Source: Streptomyces sp. MUM 203J (GTDB lineage Bacteria; Actinomycetota; Actinomycetes; Streptomycetales; Streptomycetaceae). Taken from it: 64,000 nt of DNA. The notes under the pieces are model-generated. The model did not search any database, had not been told where the DNA came from, and saw only the letters and a program-made list of their open reading frames with translations. This document shows, piece by piece, positions 44,976 to 54,102 of the stretch. The position numbers and the translations under genes are program-made. The DNA is taken from positions 20,068-84,067 of the forward strand of contig NZ_JADWYO010000024.1 of assembly GCF_022414595.1 (NCBI RefSeq). The letters are read 5' to 3'. Positions within the stretch are counted from its first letter, which is position 1, and the number at the start of each line of letters is the position of its first letter.

Positions 44976-45039
44976 TGTCAATACTTTGTACAGACATTCT
45001 CACCTGCTCCTGAAAGGATGTCTTAACAAAGTATTGACA
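44976..45039. promoter_or_regulatory. Divergent iol promoter with 22-bp inverted-repeat operator
   Basis: Left arm TGTCAATACTTTGT-ACAGACAT (44976-44997) and right arm ATGTCT-TAACAAAGTATTGACA (45018-45039) are inverted copies with a perfect 14-bp outer part, separated by 20 bp. Each arm ends outward in TTGACA, a consensus -35 (minus strand 44981-44976, plus strand 45034-45039). A regulator bound to both arms could loop and shut off both promoters. No regulator gene adjoins. Confidence 0.8.
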
Positions 45040-45185
45040 GACGGCATCCCCACGGGCTTGTATCCCGTCCCAACAGCCGCGCCGCCCGGCCGCGGCTGAT
45101 GTCCCGGGCTTCCCGCGGGCCCCTCCCCTTCCCCTTCCCCCGGCCCGCCCCGCCCTCCCCTGTCGCGCAATGAGGTGCAGGACAG

Positions 45186-46223
45186 ATGGACCGCACGTTC
45201 CCGTTCCGCCCGTTCCGATCCCGCCCCCGCGGACTCGTCGCCCTGGCCGCCGCCGGCGCGGCGTCCGCTCTTCTGATCACCGGCTGCTCCAGCAGTTCCG
45301 GCGGCAAGCAGGCCCAGCAGGACACCGGCTCCGGCGCCCCCGCCGGAAATGCCTCCACCCCCCGTATGACGATCGCGATGGTCACCCACGGAGGTCCGGG
45401 AGACACCTTCTGGGACCTGATCCGCAAGGGCGCGCAGACCGCTGCGGCGAAGGACAACGTCAAGCTCGTCTACTCCTCCGACCCCAACGCCGCCACCCAG
45501 GCCAACCTGGTGCAGAACGCCATCGACCAGAAGGTCGACGGCATAGCCGTGACCCTCGCCAAGCCGGACGCGATGAAGGCCGTCATCGCCAAGGCGACGG
45601 CTGCCGGAATCCCCGTGGTCGGCTTCAACTCCGGCCTGGGCCAGTGGAAGGAGCAGGGCCTCCTCCAGTTCTTCGGCCAGGACGAGAGCGTCGCGGGCGA
45701 GGCCTTCGGCGAGAAGCTCAACCAGGTCGGCGCCAAGAAGGCCCTCTGTGTGATCCACGAGCAGGGCAACGTCGGCCTGGAGGCGCGCTGCGCCGGGGTG
45801 AAGAAGACCTTCAAGGGCACGACGGAGAACCTGTACGTCACCGGCACCGACATGCCGGCGGTGAAGTCGACCATCTCGGCGAAGCTCCGGCAGGACACCG
45901 CCGTCGACCATGTCGTCACCCTTGGCGCCCCGTTCGCGCTGACCGCGGCCCAGTCGGCGGGTGACGCGGGCAGCGAGGCCCGGGTCGCCACCTTCGACCT
46001 CAACAAGGACCTGGTCGCCGCCGTGAAGGACGGCAGCGTGCGTTTCGCGGTCGACCAGCAGCCCTACCTCCAGGGCTATCTCGCGGTCGACTCCCTGTGG
46101 CTCTACGAGACGAACGGCAACGTCAGCGGCGGCGGCCGGCAGCCGGTACTGACGGGGCCGGCGTTCGTCGACAAGGACAACGTCGACGCCGTCGCGGCGT
46201 TCGCCGCGAAGGGAACGCGGTGA
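45186..46223 (+). CDS. Inositol/sugar ABC transporter substrate-binding lipoprotein
   Basis: Periplasmic-binding-protein type lipoprotein of 345 aa. The lipobox is LLITGCSSS, so it is lipid-anchored outside the membrane. The mature fold (TIAMVTHGGPGDTFWDLIRKG, NAIDQKVDGIAVTLAKPDAM, FDLNKDLVAAVKDG) is the ribose/inositol-binding family. Heads the rightward iol operon, so the likely ligand is myo-inositol. Confidence 0.9.
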   Translation: MDRTFPFRPFRSRPRGLVALAAAGAASALLITGCSSSSGGKQAQQDTGSGAPAGNASTPRMTIAMVTHGGPGDTFWDLIRKGAQTAAAKDNVKLVYSSDPNAATQANLVQNAIDQKVDGIAVTLAKPDAMKAVIAKATAAGIPVVGFNSGLGQWKEQGLLQFFGQDESVAGEAFGEKLNQVGAKKALCVIHEQGNVGLEARCAGVKKTFKGTTENLYVTGTDMPAVKSTISAKLRQDTAVDHVVTLGAPFALTAAQSAGDAGSEARVATFDLNKDLVAAVKDGSVRFAVDQQPYLQGYLAVDSLWLYETNGNVSGGGRQPVLTGPAFVDKDNVDAVAAFAAKGTR

Positions 46224-47314
46224 TGACCGTGTCCCCTGCCACGGCACCGGCGGCGGCCTCGCCGCCGCCGGCCCCGCCGGTCTCCTCCCCCACCGCGGCG
46301 AAGGACGGCCGCACCGCCCGGCGCTCCCTGGGCCGCAGGCTGCTGGCCCGCCCGGAGATCGGGGCGCTCATCGCCGCCGTCGCCGTCTACGCGTTCTTCT
46401 TCTCCGTGGCCCCGGCGTTCCGGGAGGCCGCCTCCCTCGCCACCGTCCTCTACCAGGCCTCGGTCATGGGTGTCATGGCGATCCCCGTCGCCCTGCTGAT
46501 GATCGGAGGCGAGTTCGACCTGTCGGCCGGGGTCGCCGTCACCTCCTCCGCTCTGACCGCCGCCATCCTGTCGTTCCAGCTCTCGCTGAACGTGTGGACG
46601 GGCGTGGTCGTCGCGCTGCTGTTCTCGCTGGCCGTCGGCGCCTTCAACGGCTACCTGCTGATACGGACCGGGCTGCCGAGCTTCCTCATCACACTGGGCA
46701 CCTTCCTGGTCCTCCAGGGCGCCAACCTGGCCGTCACCAAGCTGTTCACCGGAAACGTGGCCAGCGACTCGATCGCGGACATGGACGGCTTCGCCCAGGC
46801 CCGGCGTATGTTCGCCTCGGAGGTCACGCTCGGCGGGGTCGACGTCAAGATCACGGTCCTCTGGTGGCTGCTGTTCGCCGCCGCCGCGACCTGGCTGCTG
46901 CTGCGCACCAGGTTCGGCAACTGGATCTTCGCGGTCGGCGGCAGCAAAGACAGCGCCCGTGCCGTGGGCGTCCCCGTCGCCTTCACCAAGATCGCACTGT
47001 TCATGGGCGTGGGCGCCGGTGCCTGGTTCGTCGGCATGCACCTGCTGTTCTCGTTCCACACCGTGCAGTCGGGCGAGGGCGTCGGCAACGAATTCCTGTA
47101 CATCATCGCGGCGGTCATCGGCGGCTGCCTGCTCACCGGAGGGTACGGCTCCGCGATCGGTCCCGTCATCGGCGCGTTCATCTTCGGGATGGTCTCGCAG
47201 GGCATCGTCTACGCGAACTGGAACCCGGACTGGTTCAAGGCGTTCCTCGGTGTGATGCTGCTGCTCGCCGCCCTCGTCAATCTGTGGGTCCGCCGCACGG
47301 CGACCCGGAGGTGA
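46223..47314 (+). CDS. Inositol/sugar ABC transporter permease (RbsC-like)
   Basis: Integral membrane permease of 363 aa with about eight to ten hydrophobic segments. ALLMIGGEFDLSAGVAVTSS and AVGGSKDSARAVGVPV (the cytoplasmic loop that contacts the ATPase) mark the ribose/inositol permease family. Its ATG overlaps the binding-protein stop by one base (TGATG). Confidence 0.92.
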   Translation: MTVSPATAPAAASPPPAPPVSSPTAAKDGRTARRSLGRRLLARPEIGALIAAVAVYAFFFSVAPAFREAASLATVLYQASVMGVMAIPVALLMIGGEFDLSAGVAVTSSALTAAILSFQLSLNVWTGVVVALLFSLAVGAFNGYLLIRTGLPSFLITLGTFLVLQGANLAVTKLFTGNVASDSIADMDGFAQARRMFASEVTLGGVDVKITVLWWLLFAAAATWLLLRTRFGNWIFAVGGSKDSARAVGVPVAFTKIALFMGVGAGAWFVGMHLLFSFHTVQSGEGVGNEFLYIIAAVIGGCLLTGGYGSAIGPVIGAFIFGMVSQGIVYANWNPDWFKAFLGVMLLLAALVNLWVRRTATRR

Positions 47315-47318
47315 TCCC

Positions 47319-48173
47319 ATGGCAACGCACAAGACGCCGACGAACGAGACGCCGCTCGTGGAACTGCGCGGCGCCGGAAAGGCGTACGGCAACGTCCGCG
47401 CCCTCCACGGCGTGGACCTCACCGTCCGGGCCGGCCGGGTGACCTGTGTCCTCGGTGACAACGGCGCGGGGAAGTCCACCCTCATCAAGATCGTCGCGGG
47501 GCTGCACCAGCACACCGAGGGCGAGTTCCTCGTCGACGGCGAGCCGGTGCGGTTCACCAGCCCGCGCGAGGCGCTGGACCGGGGCATCGCCACCGTGTAC
47601 CAGGACCTGGCGACCGTCCCGCTGATGCCGGTGTGGCGGAACTTCTTCCTCGGCTCCGAGATGACCCGCGGGCCCTGGCCGGTACGCCGCCTCGACATCG
47701 CGCGGATGAGGCGGACCGCCGACGAGGAACTGCGGAACATGGGCATCGTCCTGGACGACCTGGACCAGCCCATCGGCACCCTCTCCGGCGGCCAGCGCCA
47801 GTCCGTGGCCATCGCCCGCGCGGTGTACTTCGGCGCCCGGGTGCTCATCCTGGACGAGCCGACCGCGGCGCTCGGCGTCAAGCAGTCGGGGGTGGTGCTC
47901 AAGTACATCGCCGCCGCCCGCGACCGGGGCCTCGGCGTCGTGTTCATCACCCACAACCCGCACCACGCCTATATGGTCGGAGACCACTTCGACGTGCTGC
48001 GCCTGGGCACCGTGGAACTCGATGCCGCCCGCAGCGAGGTGAGCCTCGACCAGCTCACCAACCACATGGCGGGCGGCGCCGAACTGGCCGCGCTGAAGCA
48101 CGAACTGGCGCAGGTGCGCGGCGTCGACACCGACGGGCTTCCCGAGGGCGGCGGCCTACGGACCACGGCCTGA
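47319..48173 (+). CDS. Inositol/sugar ABC transporter ATP-binding protein
   Basis: ATPase of 284 aa with a single nucleotide-binding domain. Walker A is GDNGAGKST, the signature is LSGGQRQS, Walker B is VLILDEPTAALG, and the switch histidine lies in VFITHN. Sugar importers of this family often have a double-domain ATPase (RbsA); this shorter one probably works as a homodimer. It starts 4 bp after the permease stop. Confidence 0.92.
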   Translation: MATHKTPTNETPLVELRGAGKAYGNVRALHGVDLTVRAGRVTCVLGDNGAGKSTLIKIVAGLHQHTEGEFLVDGEPVRFTSPREALDRGIATVYQDLATVPLMPVWRNFFLGSEMTRGPWPVRRLDIARMRRTADEELRNMGIVLDDLDQPIGTLSGGQRQSVAIARAVYFGARVLILDEPTAALGVKQSGVVLKYIAAARDRGLGVVFITHNPHHAYMVGDHFDVLRLGTVELDAARSEVSLDQLTNHMAGGAELAALKHELAQVRGVDTDGLPEGGGLRTTA

Positions 48174-48268
48174 CCCCCGGTCCCCGTCACCCGACCGCGC
48201 TCTTCCCCCGTACGGGCACCGCACCTCCCGGAGCACACCCCGGACCCCCAGACGGAAGGACACACCAC

Positions 48269-49213
48269 ATGCACAGCACCGCCGACAGCCACGGCGCCCA
48301 CGGCTCTTCCGGCGCCCCGGCCCTGGACCGTATCCGGGTCGGCTCCGCCCCGGACTCGTGGGGCGTCTGGTTCCCCGACGACCCGCAGCAGGTGCCGTGG
48401 GAGAGGTTCCTCGACGAGGTCGCGGGCGCCGGGTACGAGTGGATCGAGCTGGGGCCCTACGGCTATCTCCCCACCGACCCGGTGCGGCTCCGCGACGAGA
48501 CCGCCCGGCGTGGACTGAAGGTCTCGGCCGGGACCGTCTTCACCTCGCTGCACCGGGGCCCCGACGTATGGGAGTCGACCTGGGAGCAGGTCGGCCGGGT
48601 CGCCGCGCTCACCCAGGCCATGGGGGCGAAGCACCTGGTGGTCATCCCTTCCTTCTGGCGGGACGACAAGACCGCCGAGATCATCGAGCCGTCCGAACTG
48701 ACCCGTGAGCAGTGGGCGCACCTCACGCGGGGCACGGAGCGGCTGGGCCGGGAGGTCCGGGACGCGTACGGGCTGGACATCGTCGTCCACCCGCACGCCG
48801 ACACGCACATCGACACCGAGGAGCACGTCGTGCGGTTCCTGGACTCCACCAACCGCGACCTGGTCGGCCTGTGTCTGGACACCGGCCACTACGCGTACTG
48901 CGGCGGCGACAGCGTCAAACTGATCGAGACCTACGGCGAGCGGATCGGCTATCTGCACCTGAAGCAGGTGGACCCGGAGATCCTGGCCGACGTCGTCGAG
49001 AACGGGGTTCCGTTCGGCCCGGCCGTGCGGCGCGGGGTGATGTGCGAGCCGCCGGGCGGTGTGCCCGCGCTGGAGCCGGTGCTGACGGCCGCGCAGCGGC
49101 TGGGCGTGGAGCTGTTCGCGATCGTCGAACAGGACATGTACCCGTGCCCGCCCGGCAAACCGCTGCCCATCGCCGTCCGCACCCGCAGATTCCTCCGCTC
49201 CTGCGGCGCCTGA
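48269..49213 (+). CDS. iolE: myo-inosose-2 dehydratase
   Basis: TIM-barrel protein of 314 aa (xylose isomerase-like family). RVGSAPDSWGVWFPDDP at the start is the IolE signature; GPYGYLPTDP, VHPHADTHIDTEEH and DTGHYAYCGGD carry metal ligands. It dehydrates 2-keto-myo-inositol to the dione used by IolD. ATG after GGAAGGA. Confidence 0.92.
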   Translation: MHSTADSHGAHGSSGAPALDRIRVGSAPDSWGVWFPDDPQQVPWERFLDEVAGAGYEWIELGPYGYLPTDPVRLRDETARRGLKVSAGTVFTSLHRGPDVWESTWEQVGRVAALTQAMGAKHLVVIPSFWRDDKTAEIIEPSELTREQWAHLTRGTERLGREVRDAYGLDIVVHPHADTHIDTEEHVVRFLDSTNRDLVGLCLDTGHYAYCGGDSVKLIETYGERIGYLHLKQVDPEILADVVENGVPFGPAVRRGVMCEPPGGVPALEPVLTAAQRLGVELFAIVEQDMYPCPPGKPLPIAVRTRRFLRSCGA

Positions 49214-49246
49214 CGGCCGACCCACACACAGGAAGGACTCTCCCTC

Positions 49247-50287
49247 ATGACACAGCGCGGGACGCGTGGAGCTCACGGTGGCCCCCTCGGTGTCGCCGTC
49301 ATCGGAACCGGCCGCATGGGCACCGACCACGTACGGCGGATCAGCCGGGTGACCAGCGGGGCCCGGGTGGCCGCCGTCGTCGACGTGGACGGTGACCGGG
49401 CGAAGGCGGTCGCGGAGGGTGCCGGCGACTGCACGCCCTACACCGACCCGGACGCCGCCATGGCCGACCCGGACGTCGACGCGGTGGTCATCGCCTCGCC
49501 GGGCCCGGCGCACGAGGCGGCCCTGCTCGCGGCGTTCGCACGGGGCCTGCCCGTGCTGTGCGAGAAACCGCTCACCCCGGACGCGGCCTCCGCGCTGCGG
49601 GTCATGGAGGCGGAGCAGAGGCTGGGCACCCGGCTGGTGCAGGTGGGCTTCATGCGCCGGTACGACGCCGAGTACCTGAGGCTCAAGGAGCTGATGGACG
49701 GCGGCGCACTGGGCCGGCCGCTGATGCTGCACAACCGGCACCGCAACGCGGACACGCCTCCGGGCTTCACCAGCGCCATGCTGATCAACGACTCGGTGGT
49801 CCACGAGATGGACGTGACCCGCTGGCTTCTGGACCAGGAGATCACAGCGGTCACGGTGCTGCGTCCCCGGCCGTCCGGCAACGCGCCGGAGGGTCTCGAC
49901 GACCCTCAGCTGGTGCTGTTCGAGACGGACGGCGGGGTGATCGTGGACGTCGAGATCAACGTCAACTGCGGCTTCGGCTACCAGGTGCAGGCGGAGGCGG
50001 TGTGCGAGAACGGCACGGCCCGGATCGGGGACGCGCACGGCATGCTGGTCAACACGGCCGGGGGGTGGGGCGGTTCGATCGCGCCGGGGTTCGCGGAGCG
50101 CTTCGAGGAGGCGTACGACCGTCAGATGCGGGCCTGGGTGGACGCCACACGGCGCGGTGAGGTGACGGGACCGAGCTGCTGGGACGGGTACGCCGCGGCG
50201 GCCGTCTGCGAGGCGGGGGTGCGGGCGCAGGCCGAGGGCCGACGGGTGGAGGTCGAGCTGGTGGAGCGGCCGGGCCTGTACGGCTGA
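49247..50287 (+). CDS. iolG: Inositol 2-dehydrogenase (Gfo/Idh/MocA family)
   Basis: NAD-dependent oxidoreductase of 346 aa. The Rossmann loop is AVIGTGRMGTDHVRR, the catalytic lysine lies in CEKPLTPD, and INDSVVHEMDVTRWLL belongs to the substrate domain. It oxidises myo-inositol to 2-keto-myo-inositol, the first step. Together with the leftward arm this makes a complete uptake-to-acetyl-CoA pathway. Confidence 0.92.
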   Translation: MTQRGTRGAHGGPLGVAVIGTGRMGTDHVRRISRVTSGARVAAVVDVDGDRAKAVAEGAGDCTPYTDPDAAMADPDVDAVVIASPGPAHEAALLAAFARGLPVLCEKPLTPDAASALRVMEAEQRLGTRLVQVGFMRRYDAEYLRLKELMDGGALGRPLMLHNRHRNADTPPGFTSAMLINDSVVHEMDVTRWLLDQEITAVTVLRPRPSGNAPEGLDDPQLVLFETDGGVIVDVEINVNCGFGYQVQAEAVCENGTARIGDAHGMLVNTAGGWGGSIAPGFAERFEEAYDRQMRAWVDATRRGEVTGPSCWDGYAAAAVCEAGVRAQAEGRRVEVELVERPGLYG

Positions 50288-50373
50288 GCCACGCCGCCGG
50301 ACGGCGTAATGCCCGGACAGGCCGGGGCGGATCCGCAGAGTGTGGCAGGACATCCCGAACGGAAGGACTCCCC

Positions 50374-50622
50374 ATGCGGGTTCGCCCCTGGACCACCCGG
50401 CCCACCTGGCTCGCCGCCCCGGCCCTGGCGGTCGCCGCCCTCGCCATGGCCGCCGCGAGCGCGGCGGCCGACGACATCTGGCAACCGCCCTACGGCAAAG
50501 GCAACATCGTCCAGCGCGAAGAACACCGCCCGGTCAACCGGTGCGGCAACCACTGGGACTCCGGTGCGCCGGAGGCCGCGCGGCAGCAGCCGCACCAGAA
50601 CACCTGCGTCAACGGACGCTGA
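50374..50622 (+). CDS. Small secreted hypothetical protein
   Basis: 82 aa. The signal peptide has TWLAAPALAVAALAMAAAS, cleaved near AAA/DD. The mature about 48 residues are Gln/His/Asn-rich with two cysteines about 20 apart (NRCGNH ... NTCVNG). This resembles small exported Streptomyces surface peptides but lacks the chaplin VGNG pattern. Unknown function. Confidence 0.7.
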   Translation: MRVRPWTTRPTWLAAPALAVAALAMAAASAAADDIWQPPYGKGNIVQREEHRPVNRCGNHWDSGAPEAARQQPHQNTCVNGR

Positions 50623-50643
50623 CGCCCCGGCCCGGCGGGCGCC

Positions 50644-52659
50644 TCAGGGCAGCAGGCGCCTGGCCCGCCGGGCGACCGCCTTCGCGACGGCCACCCGCCC
50701 GACGCGGAGCGCCAGGCCGCTGTTCCTGGTGGGCAGCGCGTAGCGCGGCAGGCACCGCCGGCGCCAGCGGGTGCCCTTCAGCCCGGGCTGCGGCGGCACC
50801 TGCCGGGACCAGTCGGCCGCGCTGCCCGCGACCGCCAGGCGCAGGGACACGTCCCACGTACCGGGGGTGAGCCGGTCCACCGGTACGGCGACCGAGAAGG
50901 TCCTGCCCTCGCCGACGGAGGCGGGCACGGTGACGGCGGCGCCGCCCTTCTCGGTGAGCCGTACACCGAGAGTGCCGGCCGGGGGCGGCGTGGCGAGCGT
51001 CCACTCGGCGGTGATCTCCAGGACGGACGGGTCGCGCTCTGACCAGCGCACGTCCCCGGCCCTGAGCCTGTCGCCGGCCCTGTGCTTGTTCTCCCCGATG
51101 TCGACGGTGAGGTTGCCGTACGGGTGGGTGTAGTACAGCGTCGCCGCGATCACCTCGTCGCCCGCGGGAACCAGGTATGTGCTCGGCTTGCCGGAGATCT
51201 CGGGCAGGCGCCGGTGACCGAAGCGGATCTCCCTGGTCACGCCCTGGACCCGCAGGGCGAGGAACACGTCCCACAGTCCGTCGGCGAGCCGCGCGCCGCC
51301 GTCCGCGGCGGCCAGGTCGACGTCGGCGGTGAATCCGGCCGCGGTGTAGTCGAACCGGCCGCCGTCCTGGTCCTCGCCCAGCCCCGGCACGGCGACCGGG
51401 ATGGTGGGGAACCGGTGCTCGCCCTTGCCGCCCCGCTCCCGCAGGACGAGTTCGGTCACGGTCTCGTCCTGCGCCACGCGCCGCAGGTAGGCGTGGCCGC
51501 TCATGGTCAGCCGGGAACCGTCCAGCTCCACGGAGTCCAGCCGGTGGGCGTCCGGGATCCCGCCCGTGATGTCGTAGATCTCGTCGGGGATGCCACGCGC
51601 GGGGTCGCGGAAGTACGGCAGCCGGAGGTAGGCACGGTCGCGGTCGACGAGGATGTCCGGCTGGACACGGCGCGCACGGTTCCTCCGGTCGACGGCCTCC
51701 AGCTCGATCGCCTCGTCGAGCAGGCCGCGCAGGATCAGCTCGCAGCGCAGCCGGGTGAGGGGGCTGACCCGCCGCCTGAGGGAGTCGGGGTAGCTGCGCT
51801 CCAGCAGCGCGCGCAGTTCCGCGAAGTTCCGGCGCTGGAGATCCCCGTCGGTCTCCCGGGCCAGGTGGATCAGGGCGTGGAACAGGTCGACGGACAGGTG
51901 CCGGTCCAGCAGCGCGTCACGGCCGGGGCCCGCCGGGACGTGCTGCTCGACCATGTCGATCATCCGCTCCAGGACGCGGATGCGCCGGTCGGCGCCGCGG
52001 GTGGTGGCGGTGACGTTGCCGCCGTCGGTCCGGGCGACCCAGTACACGCAGTCGTAGTCGGCGACGACCGATATGCCGTCCGCGTGCAGGTAGGCGGCGC
52101 CGGTGAAGAACTGGTCCTCGCCCGTGTTGTACTCGAGCGGGAAGCGCAGGCCGTGCTCCTCCAGCAGCGAGCGGCGGAACAGCTTCATCGGATTGAGCGT
52201 CCAGTAGACCCGCGAGGTGAGGACGTCGGTCCGGGGCTGGTTGCGGACGAACATGGAGGCAGGGGCACCGCGCCCGTTGACGCCGACCATCTTGCCGAGC
52301 ACCACGTCCGTCTTGTTCTCGTCGGCCATGGTGAGCATCCGCTCCAGGGCCTCCTCACCGAGCCAGTCGTCGGCGTCGAGGATGAAGACGAAACGGCCGC
52401 GCGCGTGGTCCAGGCCCTTGTTGCGGGGGGCGGCGGGACCGCCGGAGTTCTCCTGGTGGAAGACCCGGAAGAGCCCGGGGTACGCGGCGGCGAACCGGTC
52501 GAGCTCCTCACCGGTGCCGTCGGTCGAGCCGTCGTCGACGGCGATGACCTCCAGGCGGTCACGGCCGACGGACTGCTCGACCACGGAGGTCAGGGTCTTC
52601 GTCAGGTAGGGCATGGCGTTGTACGCCCCGATGATCACCGATATGTCAGGGGTGGTCAC
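50644..52659 (-). CDS. Family 2 glycosyltransferase with long C-terminal region
   Basis: Inverting glycosyltransferase of 671 aa, GTG start. The GT-A domain (about residues 1-230) has VIIGAYNAMPYL, VDDGSTDGTG, ILDADDW and EDQFFTG. A helical region and then beta-rich repeats follow (about 380-640), ending in a basic tail (RWRRRCLPRYAL). The architecture recalls teichoic-acid or capsule glycosyltransferases that carry an oligomerisation/binding domain. It probably decorates a cell-wall polymer. The acceptor is unknown. Confidence 0.85.
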   Translation of the reverse strand: MTTPDISVIIGAYNAMPYLTKTLTSVVEQSVGRDRLEVIAVDDGSTDGTGEELDRFAAAYPGLFRVFHQENSGGPAAPRNKGLDHARGRFVFILDADDWLGEEALERMLTMADENKTDVVLGKMVGVNGRGAPASMFVRNQPRTDVLTSRVYWTLNPMKLFRRSLLEEHGLRFPLEYNTGEDQFFTGAAYLHADGISVVADYDCVYWVARTDGGNVTATTRGADRRIRVLERMIDMVEQHVPAGPGRDALLDRHLSVDLFHALIHLARETDGDLQRRNFAELRALLERSYPDSLRRRVSPLTRLRCELILRGLLDEAIELEAVDRRNRARRVQPDILVDRDRAYLRLPYFRDPARGIPDEIYDITGGIPDAHRLDSVELDGSRLTMSGHAYLRRVAQDETVTELVLRERGGKGEHRFPTIPVAVPGLGEDQDGGRFDYTAAGFTADVDLAAADGGARLADGLWDVFLALRVQGVTREIRFGHRRLPEISGKPSTYLVPAGDEVIAATLYYTHPYGNLTVDIGENKHRAGDRLRAGDVRWSERDPSVLEITAEWTLATPPPAGTLGVRLTEKGGAAVTVPASVGEGRTFSVAVPVDRLTPGTWDVSLRLAVAGSAADWSRQVPPQPGLKGTRWRRRCLPRYALPTRNSGLALRVGRVAVAKAVARRARRLLP

Positions 52660-52676
52660 AGTCCGGTCCCGTTGTC

Positions 52677-52710
52677 CTCTCGCGCAGCCCGAGCCCGGGC
52701 AGCGCGAGAG
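52677..52710. terminator. Long hairpin between the 97-aa gene and the glycosyltransferase
   Basis: CTCTCGCGC-A-GCCCG-AGCC-CGGGC-A-GCGCGAGAG is symmetrical with one A:A mismatch. It follows the stop of the 97-aa gene and lies 17 bp before the glycosyltransferase start, so it ends that transcript or forms the glycosyltransferase mRNA leader. Confidence 0.55.
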
Positions 52711-52823
52711 ACGCCCCCCGGTCGGCCCTTAGGTCAGTCGATCATCTCGTACGATTCTCTACAGGTTCACCGATACTGCAAATCAGCCAAAGAGGGCCGA
52801 AAACGGTGAGGTGACGCCCCCGG

Positions 52824-53117
52824 TCAGGTCGTCACACGGTGCCCGCGCCGCAGCACGGCGGCGACGTCGCCGGCGCGGACCGCCTCCACCACCTCTTGAT
52901 GCAGATCGCGGCTCTCCCGTTCCGTGGCGCACCTCACAGGGCTGCCGGTGATGGTGAACCACTCGGACGCGCCGCTGTACTGCACGGTCAGGATGGCCTG
53001 GCCGTCCGTCCAGGTGGTGTGCACGCTCAGGTCGCCCCTGACCACACCCGCCTCGTCGGTAGGGACGCCCGCCGCTCCGGCGAACACTCCCGTCGTCGTC
53101 CACGATGCCCACGTCAT
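52824..53117 (-). CDS. Small conserved-looking protein, hypoxia-block candidate
   Basis: Soluble protein of 97 aa; ATG after GGAAGG. A beta-rich first half (LSVHTTWTDGQAILTVQYSG, then WFTITGSPV) is followed by a helix (DLHQEVVEAVRAGD). I do not recognise the family; it is not clearly DUF1876. It is divergent from the Rv1733c-like gene, with two DosR-like palindromes between them, so it is probably co-induced under low oxygen or NO. Confidence 0.72.
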   Translation of the reverse strand: MTWASWTTTGVFAGAAGVPTDEAGVVRGDLSVHTTWTDGQAILTVQYSGASEWFTITGSPVRCATERESRDLHQEVVEAVRAGDVAAVLRRGHRVTT

Positions 53118-53180
53118 GGTGATCACCTTCCTGACGCACGTCCCCCCTGGCCATGGTCCACCACCGGAGGCGAAACGGGG

Positions 53181-53195
53181 AGGTCCGAGGGCCCT
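53181..53195. promoter_or_regulatory. DosR/DevR-like operator, box E
   Basis: AGGTCCGAGGGCCCT, on the opposite strand AGGGCCCTCGGACCT, is close to box A with one base fewer in the centre. It lies between divergent genes. Confidence 0.45.
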
Positions 53196-53211
53196 GTGTC
53201 GCCGGACATCC

Positions 53212-53227
53212 GGGGACCTTCGGACCG
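53212..53227. promoter_or_regulatory. DosR/DevR-like operator, box D
   Basis: GGGGACCTTCGGACCG shares GGGACCTTCGG with the site before flavohemoglobin. It is about 100 bp upstream of the membrane-protein start. Confidence 0.55.
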
Positions 53228-53312
53228 CTGCGGCCGGACGGCGGGCGGAGGGACCCTGGAAGAGAGGACGACAGGGGAGGGACGACGGCACGCACCGCGT
53301 CGGAGGCTGGTC

Positions 53313-53939
53313 ATGAACATCCGGTTCCCCCACCGCCGCCCCGGCACCGGCACCGGCACAGGTGCCGATTCCGGCGCGGCTCGCCCCGCCCACCCGCTGG
53401 AACGCCCCGTCGACCGTCTCCAGCGCCGCGTCGACCGCGCGCTGCTGGCCCTGCTCCTCCTCGGGCTGCCCCTGGCGGCCTGGCTGGCGGGTGCGGTGAC
53501 CCACGCCCATTACCAGGACGCCAGGGAGTACCAGGAGGCCACCCGGCAGCCCGTCGCCGCGCGGCTGGTCGAGGACGCGTCACCGTCCGGTCCGGGCGGC
53601 AGGGCGGGCAAGGCGCTGGCGGACGTCCGGTGGCAGGACGACGGCCGTACGGGCACCGGCACGGCGGCCGTGGAGCCCGGAGCCCGCGCGGGCGACCGTA
53701 CGACGGTGTGGGTCGACCGGGACAGCGGCCGGGTGGTCGCGGCTCCTCTGAGCCCCACCTCGGTGACCGCCACCACGGCGGCCGTCGCGCTGACGGCCGC
53801 GGGCGGCACCGTGCTGCTCGTGGGCGGCGCCCGCACCGGGCTCCGGCGGTTCCTGGACGCTCGGCGGTACGCCGGGTGGGAGGCGGAGTGGGCGCTGACC
53901 GAGCCGCACTGGAGCGGACGTGACCGGAACGAACCGTGA
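53313..53939 (+). CDS. Rv1733c-like two-helix membrane protein
   Basis: Membrane protein of 208 aa; ATG after GGAGG. It has a cytoplasmic N-terminus rich in Gly/Thr, a helix (ALLALLLLGLPLAAWLAGAV), and an extracytoplasmic loop with VRWQDDGRTGTGTAAV and GDRTTVWVDRDSGRVVAAPL. A second helix follows (ATTAAVALTAAGGTVLLVGG), ending in a cytoplasmic RYAGWEAEWALTEPHWSGR tail. This layout matches the Rv1733c family, a DosR-regulon membrane protein of M. tuberculosis of unknown function. DosR-like boxes precede it. Confidence 0.82.
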   Translation: MNIRFPHRRPGTGTGTGADSGAARPAHPLERPVDRLQRRVDRALLALLLLGLPLAAWLAGAVTHAHYQDAREYQEATRQPVAARLVEDASPSGPGGRAGKALADVRWQDDGRTGTGTAAVEPGARAGDRTTVWVDRDSGRVVAAPLSPTSVTATTAAVALTAAGGTVLLVGGARTGLRRFLDARRYAGWEAEWALTEPHWSGRDRNEP

Positions 53940-54102
53940 GCGGGAAGCGGTGAGAGGCACCGGATCCGGTACGCGGAGCCGACGGTGGGCCGGAGGCGGA
54001 CGGAACACGGGGCGCGGGAGCGCCGAGGAGAGAGAGAATGGGCCGTGAGGGCGGGAACGACGCACTCGGAGCGACCGGAACCACAGGTCCGGAGGTCGGC
54101 TC

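Noticed and set aside
50374..50622. Chaplin identity for the small secreted protein
   Set aside because: It has a signal peptide and two cysteines but no chaplin core sequence.
52824..53117. DUF1876 (Rv1738/Rv2632c) assignment for the 97-aa protein
   Set aside because: Size and context fit, but the conserved residues I recall for that family are not evident.
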